A stretch of 64,000 nucleotides of DNA from Actinoplanes lutulentus (lineage in GTDB: Bacteria; Actinomycetota; Actinomycetes; Mycobacteriales; Micromonosporaceae). Shown one piece after another: positions 16,348-24,542 of this stretch. A program made the translations under genes and the position numbers. Location of the stretch: assembly GCF_003259845.1 (NCBI RefSeq), contig NZ_QLMJ01000023.1, positions 147,554-211,553 of the forward strand, given 5' to 3'. The notes under the pieces are model-generated. The model was not told the origin of the DNA. It ran no database searches and saw only the letters and a program-made list of their open reading frames with translations. Within the stretch, counting starts at the first letter, position 1. Every line of letters begins with the position of its first letter.

Positions 16348-18482
16348 ACCGAAACCTCACACTCGTCGAGTCGTGCGGCTATCCGCTTGACGACCGCAGG
16401 CGCGGGCCCGTCCGGATCACCCCAATGGCGTACCTCGTAGCGAAGCGTGTTGAGCTCACGCCGTGTTCGCGGGACTCTCCCGACGAGCCAGACGAGTTCG
16501 TCGAGGCCCTCTCCGCTGTCAGGAACGTTGTTGGACAGCGTGCGGAACGCCTGGACCGAAGTCCCAGCCATCGTCGGGTGGTTGAGCGCGACCCGCCACA
16601 GATCCGCGACCAGTACCAGGCGGTCCTCACCTGCGGCGACAGCGCGGAGTACGGACGGCGCCCGGTGCTCCTCCGGCGGTTTGGAGAACAACGCGATCAG
16701 CGCGAGCACAGCGGCGTCCCGTTGTCCCGCTTCGGGCCACGCCGCCCAATCGGCCATGTGGCGGAGTACCGCTTCCCCGGCATCGGTGCTGCCGTCACCG
16801 AATAGTTCGGCGACGGTGTAGGCGACCGCGTTCCACAGCCGCTCCACGTAATCACCCGGCCGACGCTCCAGAAGCTTCCGTCCGATCACGTCGAGGGCGC
16901 GCGGAACATCGGTTACGCCGACGGGACCGCCCAGGGCCGCGGCAGCAGTGATCCGGCGCCGCTGGTCGCCAGTGGTGTCCCCCGGCGACGACCAGTGTTC
17001 CAGCAGGTCCCAGACGTTCTGATGCAGGCGGCGGCCGAGCACCGGCACCCGCAATGCCGTACCGACCGCGCGGCGTTCCGTCCAGCGATCGCTCGCGGAC
17101 CAGTTGAGCAGGAGCCGGCGGCATACGTATTCGAAGTCCTTGTCCGCGAACGTTCCGGCGGCAAAGGCAGCCCGCTCGCGAACGTAGGGGTCCGCGCCCT
17201 TAACCAACTCGTCGAGCCACTCCAAATAGATGTCCTGCAGGTAGGGATAGTCCTCCCACAGCACAGAAAGCATGCGCCGCGAATAGTCGTCACGTCTCGA
17301 GACCAGTTCCTCCGTCGGTACGACGCCGTAGGCGGTCTCCCTAGTTCCTGGACGGCGAACGGCATCGACCGCTCGGAGCAGCTGACGCGCGGGTCGATCG
17401 AAAGGTCGGATGCACGACCGGTTCTCCCGGTCCTCGCTTCGTTGTATCCGCTCGTCGAGCGTCCGCGCACCCGACACCACCACCGGATACGGCAACCCGT
17501 TCAGAGTGGCGAGTGCCAACGCGAAAACCCGATCCGTGCGGTTCTCAAGGTCGATGAACCAGTCCGCGGCGGAGCGGGTGCTGGCGGCGGCGGTTTCGAG
17601 TGCCTCTTCGACTTCGCTACGGCCAAGGACAACCTCACGCAGAGCTCTGCCTAGTGCGGCGGCTCCATCGGCGGCACTGATCCTGGCGCTCGCAGCAACA
17701 ACCCGTGCGTCGTTCAACAGGTCCTCGGCTTGCCCTTCGAGTTCGCTACCGATGCCATGTCTCAGGTGCCGCGAAAGGATCTCCTCGAATGGCGGGAACT
17801 CAGTGAGGTCGCAGTAGTGGCCGGCCATAGCGTGTTCCCACACGGCGTCGCGGGGCCAGATGAGAACCATTCGGCACGCTCGCTCATGGACGAGGTCGCG
17901 AACCCGTTCCAGCTGTCGCGTGCCGACGCCGTCCGCGGTCAGACCCGTCCATATGTATCCATACCCGGGTGTCAGATCGTCAGCGCGCAGGTCTGCCGGC
18001 CGCCCACCGGTGAGCCTGCACACCCGTGCCTCGCAGAACGCGTCGAGCAGGTGGGTGGCGGCGCACTCCCGGCCGAATCCGGGCCGGCCCCGGAGAAGGA
18101 TCAGGTCCTGGTCCAGCATCCGGTCCCAGGCCAAAGCAAAGCCACCCGGCCTCACGAAGGTGTCTCGTGCACCGGTCAGGGTCGCCTCCGACAATCGCTC
18201 CTGAGGGACGTCGCCGGGAGCAACGAGACCCCCAGAGATGTTGAACTGTTGATTGACCTGTAGGCCGAAGGCGCGGGTAGCGTCGTCCAGGGCTCGGCCC
18301 AACGTTGCCACATCACGCACGTCACGCACGATGTTCTCGGCGAGGCCTCGGCTGTCGTACGGCTCGCCGTCATCGGTATCAGGGGCGGCCGGCGCTCCCT
18401 CGTCAAACTTGTTGACACCCTTCGAGGCCTGTTGAGAGTCCAGCTGAGGATTGGGCTTCGAGTCCTGGCCGACCTCGTTCAT
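16344..18482 (-). CDS. Large protein with degenerate P-loop and helical repeats (STAND-like, inactive?)
   Basis: Starting at ATG 18482 gives 712 residues; this ATG overlaps the cyclase stop (ATGA). The N-terminus is polar and includes VNQQFNISGGLVAPGDV (residues 76-92). At 127-139 LILLRGRPGFGRE sits where a P-loop would be, but Lys-Ser/Thr is replaced by Arg-Glu. MVLIWPRDAVWE resembles a Walker B strand. The C-terminal half has HEAT-like helical pairs (YVRERAAFAAGTFADKDFEYV and later). The layout resembles regulatory NTPases of conflict systems that have lost catalysis. I do not recognise the exact family. Residues upstream of 18482 are in an overlapping frame and are not included. Confidence 0.7.
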   Translation of the reverse strand: MNEVGQDSKPNPQLDSQQASKGVNKFDEGAPAAPDTDDGEPYDSRGLAENIVRDVRDVATLGRALDDATRAFGLQVNQQFNISGGLVAPGDVPQERLSEATLTGARDTFVRPGGFALAWDRMLDQDLILLRGRPGFGRECAATHLLDAFCEARVCRLTGGRPADLRADDLTPGYGYIWTGLTADGVGTRQLERVRDLVHERACRMVLIWPRDAVWEHAMAGHYCDLTEFPPFEEILSRHLRHGIGSELEGQAEDLLNDARVVAASARISAADGAAALGRALREVVLGRSEVEEALETAAASTRSAADWFIDLENRTDRVFALALATLNGLPYPVVVSGARTLDERIQRSEDRENRSCIRPFDRPARQLLRAVDAVRRPGTRETAYGVVPTEELVSRRDDYSRRMLSVLWEDYPYLQDIYLEWLDELVKGADPYVRERAAFAAGTFADKDFEYVCRRLLLNWSASDRWTERRAVGTALRVPVLGRRLHQNVWDLLEHWSSPGDTTGDQRRRITAAAALGGPVGVTDVPRALDVIGRKLLERRPGDYVERLWNAVAYTVAELFGDGSTDAGEAVLRHMADWAAWPEAGQRDAAVLALIALFSKPPEEHRAPSVLRAVAAGEDRLVLVADLWRVALNHPTMAGTSVQAFRTLSNNVPDSGEGLDELVWLVGRVPRTRRELNTLRYEVRHWGDPDGPAPAVVKRIAARLDECEVSV

Positions 18483-19222
18483 CGGCCGGCCGGATCCGCG
18501 CCGAAGTTGGCGTCGCCATGGACGTTGCCTGCTACGCGGGCATGGGCGCCGTTGACCTCCCACTGCTGCCCACCGTTGTGGACTGTCATGTCAGGTCCGT
18601 GCGCTCGTGCCCTCGAGGAGCTCGCCGGCAGCGTCTCGTTCCCCGGAATCGCCGGCTGGATCTCCGTTCCGGTAGCGGTCACCCAGACCCGCTGGACTCC
18701 GTCCTTGGTCTTGAGGTCTCGCAGACGGAAGGCTGTGGGATCGGGTGACGTGTGGCCCCGAACTACGCTCCGGTAGAGGTCGTCGTCGATGGCCACCACC
18801 ATCCTGGCCGACGGACTCACCGCCAGGGTCTGCTTGAGTACGGAGGCATCGAGAACGGCGAAGGCCGCGTCGACCGCCGGACCCATAGATCCATAACGAT
18901 CAATTGCTACCTCACCGCTACTCACCACGACTCGCAGGCGAAGCCTCACCGCACCGACACGGCGGTCCGCGAGGGTCTCGTCGAGCAGGTCCAGGAACGG
19001 GCCGACGATTCTCCTCTTCGGCACGTCGGCGGAGACCAGTAGGTAGACGCCGTCGCCGCGGTCTTCCTGGGTCACCGCGTCGGCCGAGATGTTGCTCGCC
19101 AGGCAGGCACCCCGCAACATGGCGTAGATCTCCTCGCGTACCTGCCCCTTCTCCGGGACTGACATCTGCCCTGATTTCTCCACGTCGAGGACGACGATGG
19201 AGGAATGACGTTGTTCGTCCAC
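18479..19222 (-). CDS. Class III nucleotidyl cyclase-like protein
   Basis: IVVLDVEKSGQ (Asp13) and EDRGDGVYLLV (Asp57) match the two metal-binding Asp regions of class III cyclase folds. VVVSSGEVAIDRYGSMGPAVDAAFAVLDA (98-126) matches the later GxxVNxAxR region, but Asp118 replaces the usual Asn and the following Arg is absent. This compact form is common in actinobacteria beside large NTPase genes. After the domain (~190) comes a polar tail ending GNVHGDANFG. GTG at 19222 is preceded by GAAGGAG at seven bases. First gene of the overlapping trio; product nucleotide unknown, and it may be a sensor rather than an enzyme. Confidence 0.72.
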   Translation of the reverse strand: MDEQRHSSIVVLDVEKSGQMSVPEKGQVREEIYAMLRGACLASNISADAVTQEDRGDGVYLLVSADVPKRRIVGPFLDLLDETLADRRVGAVRLRLRVVVSSGEVAIDRYGSMGPAVDAAFAVLDASVLKQTLAVSPSARMVVAIDDDLYRSVVRGHTSPDPTAFRLRDLKTKDGVQRVWVTATGTEIQPAIPGNETLPASSSRARAHGPDMTVHNGGQQWEVNGAHARVAGNVHGDANFGADPAGR

Positions 19223-19313
19223 GTGACAACTCCTTCAAAGGCGGGACTCCGCCATGCCTACCGAAGGAAGGGCCACGCCGTCTGTGTACGAGTACCGGTT
19301 CAGAGCAACCGAT

Positions 19314-19910
19314 TCAGGAAGCCCGCATGTGCAGCGCCTGCCGGTTCAAGATGACAATGCGCTGCCGCGCGGTGGCCACCGCGCCAATGGCCCGGAGCCT
19401 GCGGAATGCCTTGGCCACCGCCTCCCTTGACGCGCCAGTGGCACCGGCGATCTCCTCCTGGGACAGCGGAAGCGCAATTGATACCGAACCGTCAGCCGCT
19501 GTCTCGCCGTGCGTTCGGGCCAGCTCAGCGAGGAGCATGCTCACGCGTTCGAGAACGTCGGAACCGGTGAATTCCAGTCGTCGCCGATCAGATTCTCGCA
19601 ACCTCGCGATGACCGCGCCCAGGACGGCGAGCATGGCGTCCGGATGGTCGAGCAGGCAGCGCTGGAACGTGGAGGCCGGGATTAGCCGGACCTGGACCAG
19701 GTTGAGCGCCCACACGCTCGCGGCCCTCGGGCTGCCGTAGATCGCCCCCAGTTCGCCGACAATCTCTCCCATGCCGCGAAGACCCAGCAGAGCCTCTCGG
19801 CCGTTCGCGGTAGCAGCAGTGATCTTGACAACGCCGCGGAGGACGATGGCGATGCGATCCGACGGGTCACCCTCGCCGAAGATCTTGCCGCGAGGCCGGT
19901 AACTCACCAC
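19314..19910 (-). CDS. Crp/Fnr-family cyclic-nucleotide-binding regulator
   Basis: The cNMP-binding domain shows GEGDPSDRI and the phosphate cassette GEIVGELGAIYGSPRAAS, with the ligand-contacting Glu53 and Arg62 preserved (numbering from GTG 19910). The DNA-binding helices are SQEEIAGATGASREAVAKAFRRLRAIG. The frame continues upstream of 19910 for about 26 codons with Crp-like residues (PTELRSRVSELLPGGR), but no ATG or GTG precedes the TGA near 19990. The real start may therefore be CTG, or the 5' end is damaged. It lies 91 bp before the cyclase gene on the same strand and probably regulates the cluster. Confidence 0.88.
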   Translation of the reverse strand: MVSYRPRGKIFGEGDPSDRIAIVLRGVVKITAATANGREALLGLRGMGEIVGELGAIYGSPRAASVWALNLVQVRLIPASTFQRCLLDHPDAMLAVLGAVIARLRESDRRRLEFTGSDVLERVSMLLAELARTHGETAADGSVSIALPLSQEEIAGATGASREAVAKAFRRLRAIGAVATARQRIVILNRQALHMRAS

Positions 19911-20064
19911 ACGGCCGCCCGGCAGCAGCTCAGATACTCGCGACCGTAATTCGGTAGGCAGCAGGGACGGTGTCAGACCGATGGTGGATCACCCCACGGA
20001 GTCGAACCGGCGTGCCACCATTGTCACCGAAAGACATCGATAGGTCACGTTGCGCCGAAACACG

Positions 20065-20098
20065 ACAGCGCCGACCGGCCAAAGCCGGTCGGCGCTGT
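20065..20098 (-). terminator. Strong hairpin terminator after mmsB
   Basis: A perfect 15-bp stem (20065-20079 with 20084-20098; ACAGCGCCGACCGGC on the left) closes on a CAAA loop. It lies 36 bp past the mmsB stop on the minus strand and insulates the sugar operon from the crp gene. No long T-run follows, as is usual in actinomycetes. Confidence 0.8.
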
Positions 20099-20134
20099 GC
20101 AGAAGCCGCAAGCGAACCAAACGCTACCGACGAG

Positions 20135-21364
20135 CTACTTCGAGCGGCGCTTGTTCATGATGTCGAAAGCGACCGCCGCGATCAGCACCAGACCCTTGAA
20201 AGCCTGCTGCCACGCAGCGTCCACCGCCATGATCGACAGCCCGATGTTCAGCACGCCCATGATCAGCGCGCCGATGATCGCGCCGGTCACCTTGCCGACG
20301 CCACCGTTGACCGCCGTACCGCCGATGAACGCCGCCGCGATCGCGTCGAGCTCGAAGTTGGTGCCGGCCGCCGCGACGGCCGAGCCCGCCCGGGACGTCG
20401 TGATGACAGCGGCGACACCCGCGAGCATGCCCATGTTCACGAAGAGCATGAAGTTGACCCGCTTGGTCTTCACACCGCTGAGCATCGCGGCGGGCAGGTT
20501 GCCGCCCATCGCGTACACGTGGCGGCCGAAGACCGTGTTGTTCATGACGAACGTGTAGATGAGCACCAGGGCGCCGACGATGATCAGCACGATCGGGGTA
20601 CCGCCGGCGCTGGAGGCCAGCAGGTAGGTGATGTAACCGACCACGATGATCGAGACGACGAGCTTGCCGATGAACGCGGCGAACGGCTCGGCGCGCAGGT
20701 CGTTCTTGACCAGTTCCCGGCGGGTGCGGATCTGGCTGATCACGATGCCGGCGGCCGCGAGGACGCCGATCAGCACGGTGAGGCCGTCGAGGTTGCCCAG
20801 GTACCCGAGGGCGGCCGGCAGCGAACCGTTGCTGATGTCGTTGAAGCCGCTCGGCAGGCCGGCGACCGTGGTGCCGACCAGGACGATCGCCAGACCACGG
20901 AAGATCAGCATGCCGCCGAGGGTCACGATGAACGCGGGGATGCCGACGTACGCGACCCAGAAGCCCTGCCAGGCGCCGACCACACCGCCGAGCACGACGG
21001 CGAGGACGACCGCGAGCAGCCACGGAATGTCATGATCCGTGATCATCAGCGCGGTGACGCCGCCGACGAAGGCGACCACCGAACCGACCGACAGGTCGAT
21101 GTGACCCGCCACGATGATCATCACCATGCCGATGGTGAGGATGAAGACGTACGCGTTCTGCTGGATCAGCGAAGCGACGTTGTTCGGCAGCAGCAGCTTG
21201 CCGTCGGTGAAGATCTGGAACAGCACCACGATGACGACGAGCGCGCCGATCATGCTGTACTGCCGCAGGTTCTGGCCGAGGTAGCTCTTCAGGGACCCGC
21301 CGTCGTTCTTCTTGCTGGGGTCCGGCGCTGCCGACGGCTGCGCCAGAGTGGTGGAAGCGCTCAC
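20135..21364 (-). CDS. mmsB: Multiple-monosaccharide ABC transporter permease (MmsB/GguB)
   Basis: This 409-residue inner-membrane permease has about ten helices and the family segment AGHIDLSVGSVVAFVGG followed by VTLGGMLIFRGLA. That places it in the ribose/xylose-type permease family, closest in length and motifs to MmsB/GguB. Start GTG at 21364 overlaps the mmsA stop by 4 bp. It works with MmsA and ChvE to import hexoses or pentoses. Confidence 0.93.
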   Translation of the reverse strand: MSASTTLAQPSAAPDPSKKNDGGSLKSYLGQNLRQYSMIGALVVIVVLFQIFTDGKLLLPNNVASLIQQNAYVFILTIGMVMIIVAGHIDLSVGSVVAFVGGVTALMITDHDIPWLLAVVLAVVLGGVVGAWQGFWVAYVGIPAFIVTLGGMLIFRGLAIVLVGTTVAGLPSGFNDISNGSLPAALGYLGNLDGLTVLIGVLAAAGIVISQIRTRRELVKNDLRAEPFAAFIGKLVVSIIVVGYITYLLASSAGGTPIVLIIVGALVLIYTFVMNNTVFGRHVYAMGGNLPAAMLSGVKTKRVNFMLFVNMGMLAGVAAVITTSRAGSAVAAAGTNFELDAIAAAFIGGTAVNGGVGKVTGAIIGALIMGVLNIGLSIMAVDAAWQQAFKGLVLIAAVAFDIMNKRRSK

Positions 21365-22914
21365 CGCGTTGCTCCGCTCTTCTCCTGGGTCATGAAACGC
21401 ATGAGGCTCTCCTGGTTGGCCTCCGCGCGGGGGATCTGTCCGGTGACGCGACCCTGGCTCATCGCGTAGATCCGGTCACAGATGCCGAGCAGTTCGGGCA
21501 GCTCGGAAGAGATCACGATGACTGCCTTGCCGGCGTCGGCGAGCTTGTTGATGATCTCGTAGATCTCGTACTTGGCGCCGACGTCGATACCTCGGGTCGG
21601 CTCGTCGAGGATCAGCACCTCGGGCTCGGTGAAGAGCCACTTGCTGAGCACGACCTTCTGCTGGTTACCGCCGGACAGCTTGCCCACGATGGCGTCGACG
21701 CTGCCCGCCTTGGTCTTCATGTCCTTACGGAACCGCTCGGCCCAGGTGATCTCCTCGGAGGCGTTGACCACGCCCAGCTTGGAGATCCGCTTGAGGTTGG
21801 CCGAGGTGGTGTTGCGCTTGATGTCCTCGATCAGGTTCAGGCCGAAGTGCTTGCGGTCCTCGGTCGCGTACGCGAGACCGTGCTGAATAGCCGCGTCGAC
21901 AGTCTTGAGCGAGACTTCCTTGCCGTGCAGGAAGACCTTGCCGGAGATGTTCGTGCCGTAGCTGCGGCCGAAAACGCTCATCGCGAGCTCGGTCCGGCCG
22001 GCGCCCATCAGTCCGGCGATGCCGACGATCTCGCCGCCGCGCACGTTGATGCTGGCGTGGTCGACAACGACCCGGGAGGAGTCGTTCGGGTGGTGCACGG
22101 TCCAGTCCTCGATCCGCAGCACCTCCTCGCCGATCTTCGGCGTGTGGTCCGGGTACCGGTGGGCCAGGTCGCGGCCGACCATGCCCCGGATGATGCGGTC
22201 CTCGGTGATCGGCTCGGCGCCGTGCATGTCGAGGGTCTCGATGCTCTGACCGTCACGAATGATCGTGGTGTTGTCGGAGATCGCCGCGATCTCGTTCAGC
22301 TTGTGCGAGATGATGATGGACGTGATGCCCTGATCCCGCAGGTGCCGCAGCAGGTCCAGCAGGTGCGCGCTGTCCTCGTCGTTGAGAGCCGCCGTGGGCT
22401 CGTCGAGGATGAGCAGCTTGACCTTCTTGGAGAGCGCCTTGGCGATCTCCACGAGCTGCTGCTTGCCGACACCGATGTCCATGATCTTGGTGTCCGGGGC
22501 CTCGCTGAGGCCTACCCGGGCGAGCAGTTCGGACGCCTGCCGGTTGGTCTGCGCCCAGTTGATGACGCCGCCCTTGGCCCGCTCGTTGCCGAGGAAGATG
22601 TTCTCGGCGATCGAGAGGTACGGGCTCAGCGCCAGTTCCTGGTGGATGATGACGATGCCGAGCTCTTCGGAGTCACGGACCGTCTTGAAACGGCTGACCT
22701 CGCCCTCGAAGACGATGTCGCCGTCGTAGGTGCCGTACGGGTAGACACCGCTGAGCACCTTCATCAGGGTCGACTTACCCGCGCCGTTCTCGCCACAAAT
22801 GGCGTGGACCTCCCCGCGGCTCACGCTCAGCGTGACGTCCGAGAGCGCCTTGACGCCCGGGAAGGTCTTGGTGATACCCCGCATTTCCAAAATCGGGGTG
22901 TTGTCGTTGGCCAT
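21361..22914 (-). CDS. mmsA: Multiple-monosaccharide ABC transporter ATPase, two fused nucleotide-binding domains (MmsA/GguA)
   Basis: The first domain has Walker A GENGAGKST, signature VGKQQLVEIAKAL and Walker B LLILDEPTAAL. The second has the naturally degenerate GLMGAGRTE, then LSGGNQQKVVLSKWL and LILDEPTRGID. This fused layout is typical of carbohydrate importers. The ATG at 22914 (MANDNTPILEMRG) is chosen over an in-frame start 21 codons upstream, because family members begin close to the first domain. Middle gene of chvE-mmsA-mmsB. Confidence 0.94.
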   Translation of the reverse strand: MANDNTPILEMRGITKTFPGVKALSDVTLSVSRGEVHAICGENGAGKSTLMKVLSGVYPYGTYDGDIVFEGEVSRFKTVRDSEELGIVIIHQELALSPYLSIAENIFLGNERAKGGVINWAQTNRQASELLARVGLSEAPDTKIMDIGVGKQQLVEIAKALSKKVKLLILDEPTAALNDEDSAHLLDLLRHLRDQGITSIIISHKLNEIAAISDNTTIIRDGQSIETLDMHGAEPITEDRIIRGMVGRDLAHRYPDHTPKIGEEVLRIEDWTVHHPNDSSRVVVDHASINVRGGEIVGIAGLMGAGRTELAMSVFGRSYGTNISGKVFLHGKEVSLKTVDAAIQHGLAYATEDRKHFGLNLIEDIKRNTTSANLKRISKLGVVNASEEITWAERFRKDMKTKAGSVDAIVGKLSGGNQQKVVLSKWLFTEPEVLILDEPTRGIDVGAKYEIYEIINKLADAGKAVIVISSELPELLGICDRIYAMSQGRVTGQIPRAEANQESLMRFMTQEKSGATR

Positions 22915-22969
22915 CACAACTCGCTTGCTGTAGGGGGTCGGACCGGGGCCTTGGCCGGCCGGATCTTCC

Positions 22970-23030
22970 AAGATCAAAACGCAAGATCAAAACGCAAGAT
23001 CAAAACTGCGAGATCGAAGCTGCGAGATCA
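22970..23030. repeat. Short AT-richer direct repeats between mmsA and chvE
   Basis: The motif AAGATCAAAACGC is repeated in tandem, then becomes AAGATCAAAACTGCG and AGATCGAAGCTGCG, giving about five diverged 13-15-bp units. They lie in the 158-bp gap of the operon and may affect mRNA stability or translation of mmsA. No stem-loop of note is seen there. Confidence 0.75.
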
Positions 23031-23072
23031 CAGAAAACCCAGCCGGCCGGTCCCAGCAAGAGCTGAGGGGCG

Positions 23073-24191
23073 TTACAGACCGAGCTTGTCGGCGGTGTAG
23101 AAGCCGGAGTCGACGAGCTTCGTCTTCACGTCGTCCTTGGTGACGACGACCGGCGGGAGCAGGTACGACGGGACGACCTTGACACCGTTGTTGTAGGTCT
23201 CGGTGTCGTTCGTCTCGACGGTCTCGCCCTTGATGATCTGGTCGACCATCTTGGAGACCTGCTCACCCAGGGTGCGGGTGTCCTTCCAGACCGTCATCGA
23301 CTGCTTGTCGGCCAGGATGTTCTTGACGTTCGCCAGGTCGGCGTCCTGACCGGTGATGATCGGCCAGTCGGTGCCCGGCTTGTAGCCCTGCGACTCGAGC
23401 GACTGCTCGATGCCCAGCGCCAGCGAGTCGTTCGGGGAGAGAACGACGTCGACCTTCTTGCCGCCGGTGTAGAACGAGTTCAGGCGGTTGTCCATCTCGG
23501 ACTGGGCCTTCTGCGACGTCCAGCCGTCGATCGCGACGTTCTTCCAGTCGTCGTTCGACGCCAGCTTCTTGCCGGACGGGATGACCAGCTTCTTGCTGTC
23601 CACGTACGGCTTGAGGACGTCCCACGCGCCGGAGAAGAAGAACTTGGCGTTGTTGTCGTCCGACGAACCGGCGAAGGGCTCGAGGTTGAACGGGCCCTTG
23701 CCGTCGGCCAGGCCGAGCTTGTCGACGATGAACTCGCCCTGAAGCTTGCCGACCTGGTAGTTGTCGAAGGTCGCGTAGTAGTCGACGTTCGCGGTCGAGT
23801 TGATCAGGCGGTCGTACGCGATGACCTTGATCTTCTGCGCCGCGGCCTTCTCGAGGACCGGGCCGAGCGCGGTGCCGTCGATGGAGGCGACAACCAGAAC
23901 CTTCGGGTTCAGGTTGATCATGTTCTGCAGCTGGGTGATCTGCTGGTCGACCTTGTTGTCGGCGTACTGGAGCGAGGTCTCGTAGCCGGCCTTCTTCAGC
24001 AGCGCGTCAAGGTTGGCGCCGTCGTTGTTCCAGCGCTCGAGGCTCTTGGTGGGCATCGCGATGCCGACCAGGTTGCTGGAGCTGCTCGAGCTGGAACTGT
24101 CGTCGCTATCGCGGCTGCTGCTGCAACCCGACGCCGCGGCCAGAGTCGCGGCCAGGGTGACCGCCGCGAGAACCCGGAAGTTCTTGGACAC
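23073..24191 (-). CDS. chvE: Multiple-monosaccharide-binding lipoprotein (ChvE-like)
   Basis: GTG at 24191 follows an AAGGAG at eight bases and starts a lipoprotein signal: KNFRVLAAVTLAATLAAASGC, with the lipobox Cys at about residue 22. A Ser/Asp-rich linker (SRDSDDSS and eight Ser) leads into a periplasmic-binding-protein type I domain: NLVGIAMPTKSLERWNNDGANL, ITQLQNMINLNPKVLVVAS, IIKGETVETNDTETYNNG. These are typical of ChvE. As an actinobacterial lipoprotein it sits outside the membrane and delivers sugar to MmsB. The mature protein has a normal length. Confidence 0.93.
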   Translation of the reverse strand: MSKNFRVLAAVTLAATLAAASGCSSSRDSDDSSSSSSSSNLVGIAMPTKSLERWNNDGANLDALLKKAGYETSLQYADNKVDQQITQLQNMINLNPKVLVVASIDGTALGPVLEKAAAQKIKVIAYDRLINSTANVDYYATFDNYQVGKLQGEFIVDKLGLADGKGPFNLEPFAGSSDDNNAKFFFSGAWDVLKPYVDSKKLVIPSGKKLASNDDWKNVAIDGWTSQKAQSEMDNRLNSFYTGGKKVDVVLSPNDSLALGIEQSLESQGYKPGTDWPIITGQDADLANVKNILADKQSMTVWKDTRTLGEQVSKMVDQIIKGETVETNDTETYNNGVKVVPSYLLPPVVVTKDDVKTKLVDSGFYTADKLGL

Positions 24192-24542
24192 CTCGACGTC
24201 TCCTTTCCCTATCGGGCCCGCAGCTCTGCGGGCCGACTTCAAGACCGGCAACCGATAGCTGCCGGAGTCTATTTGTTGGTTCACACAACATACGCCTCAG
24301 CGAACGTCGTGCACGTGGTGATCCGTAACGGCTCCGTAACACTGCCTGTGAGCGCCGCCTCAAATCTAGACCCGTGATCAAGGTACTGAACTGGATAAAT
24401 ACCTGGGGCTCTGCACAGCCCGACAGCACGGCCCGTGACGAGGTGCGGGCCATAGTATTTGTTGTCGACTCCGACTAATGCGCCGAGGGGTGTCCACGCA
24501 CGGACCGCTATCGTGACGACACGAAGCGCGAGAGGAGCTGCG
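24192..24542. promoter_or_regulatory. Divergent promoter region of chvE and the ROK regulator, with paired TATTTGTTG sites
   Basis: This 350-bp stretch has no gene. TATTTGTTG occurs at 24270-24278, facing the chvE promoter, and again at 24456-24464, near the ROK gene. The first copy is part of TGTTG-GTTCACA-CAACA, an imperfect palindrome. The region is locally AT-rich (for example 24360-24400). These are plausible ROK-repressor operators; binding is inferred. Confidence 0.5.

Noticed and set aside
19981..20021. Possible tRNA 3' end (minus strand GGTTCGACTCCG and terminal CCACCA-like sequence)
   Set aside because: The T-arm would need a 2-nt deletion to pair and no anticodon or D-arm is upstream. 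It may be a chance or decayed fragment; ATGGTGG/CCACCAT arms also make a simple hairpin. No matching copy was seen at the other end of the cluster, so an att site is not supported.
19970..21469. Plus-strand 499-residue frame over mmsB
   Set aside because: Asp/Arg/His-rich shadow typical of antisense high-GC coding DNA; mmsB is clear on the other strand.
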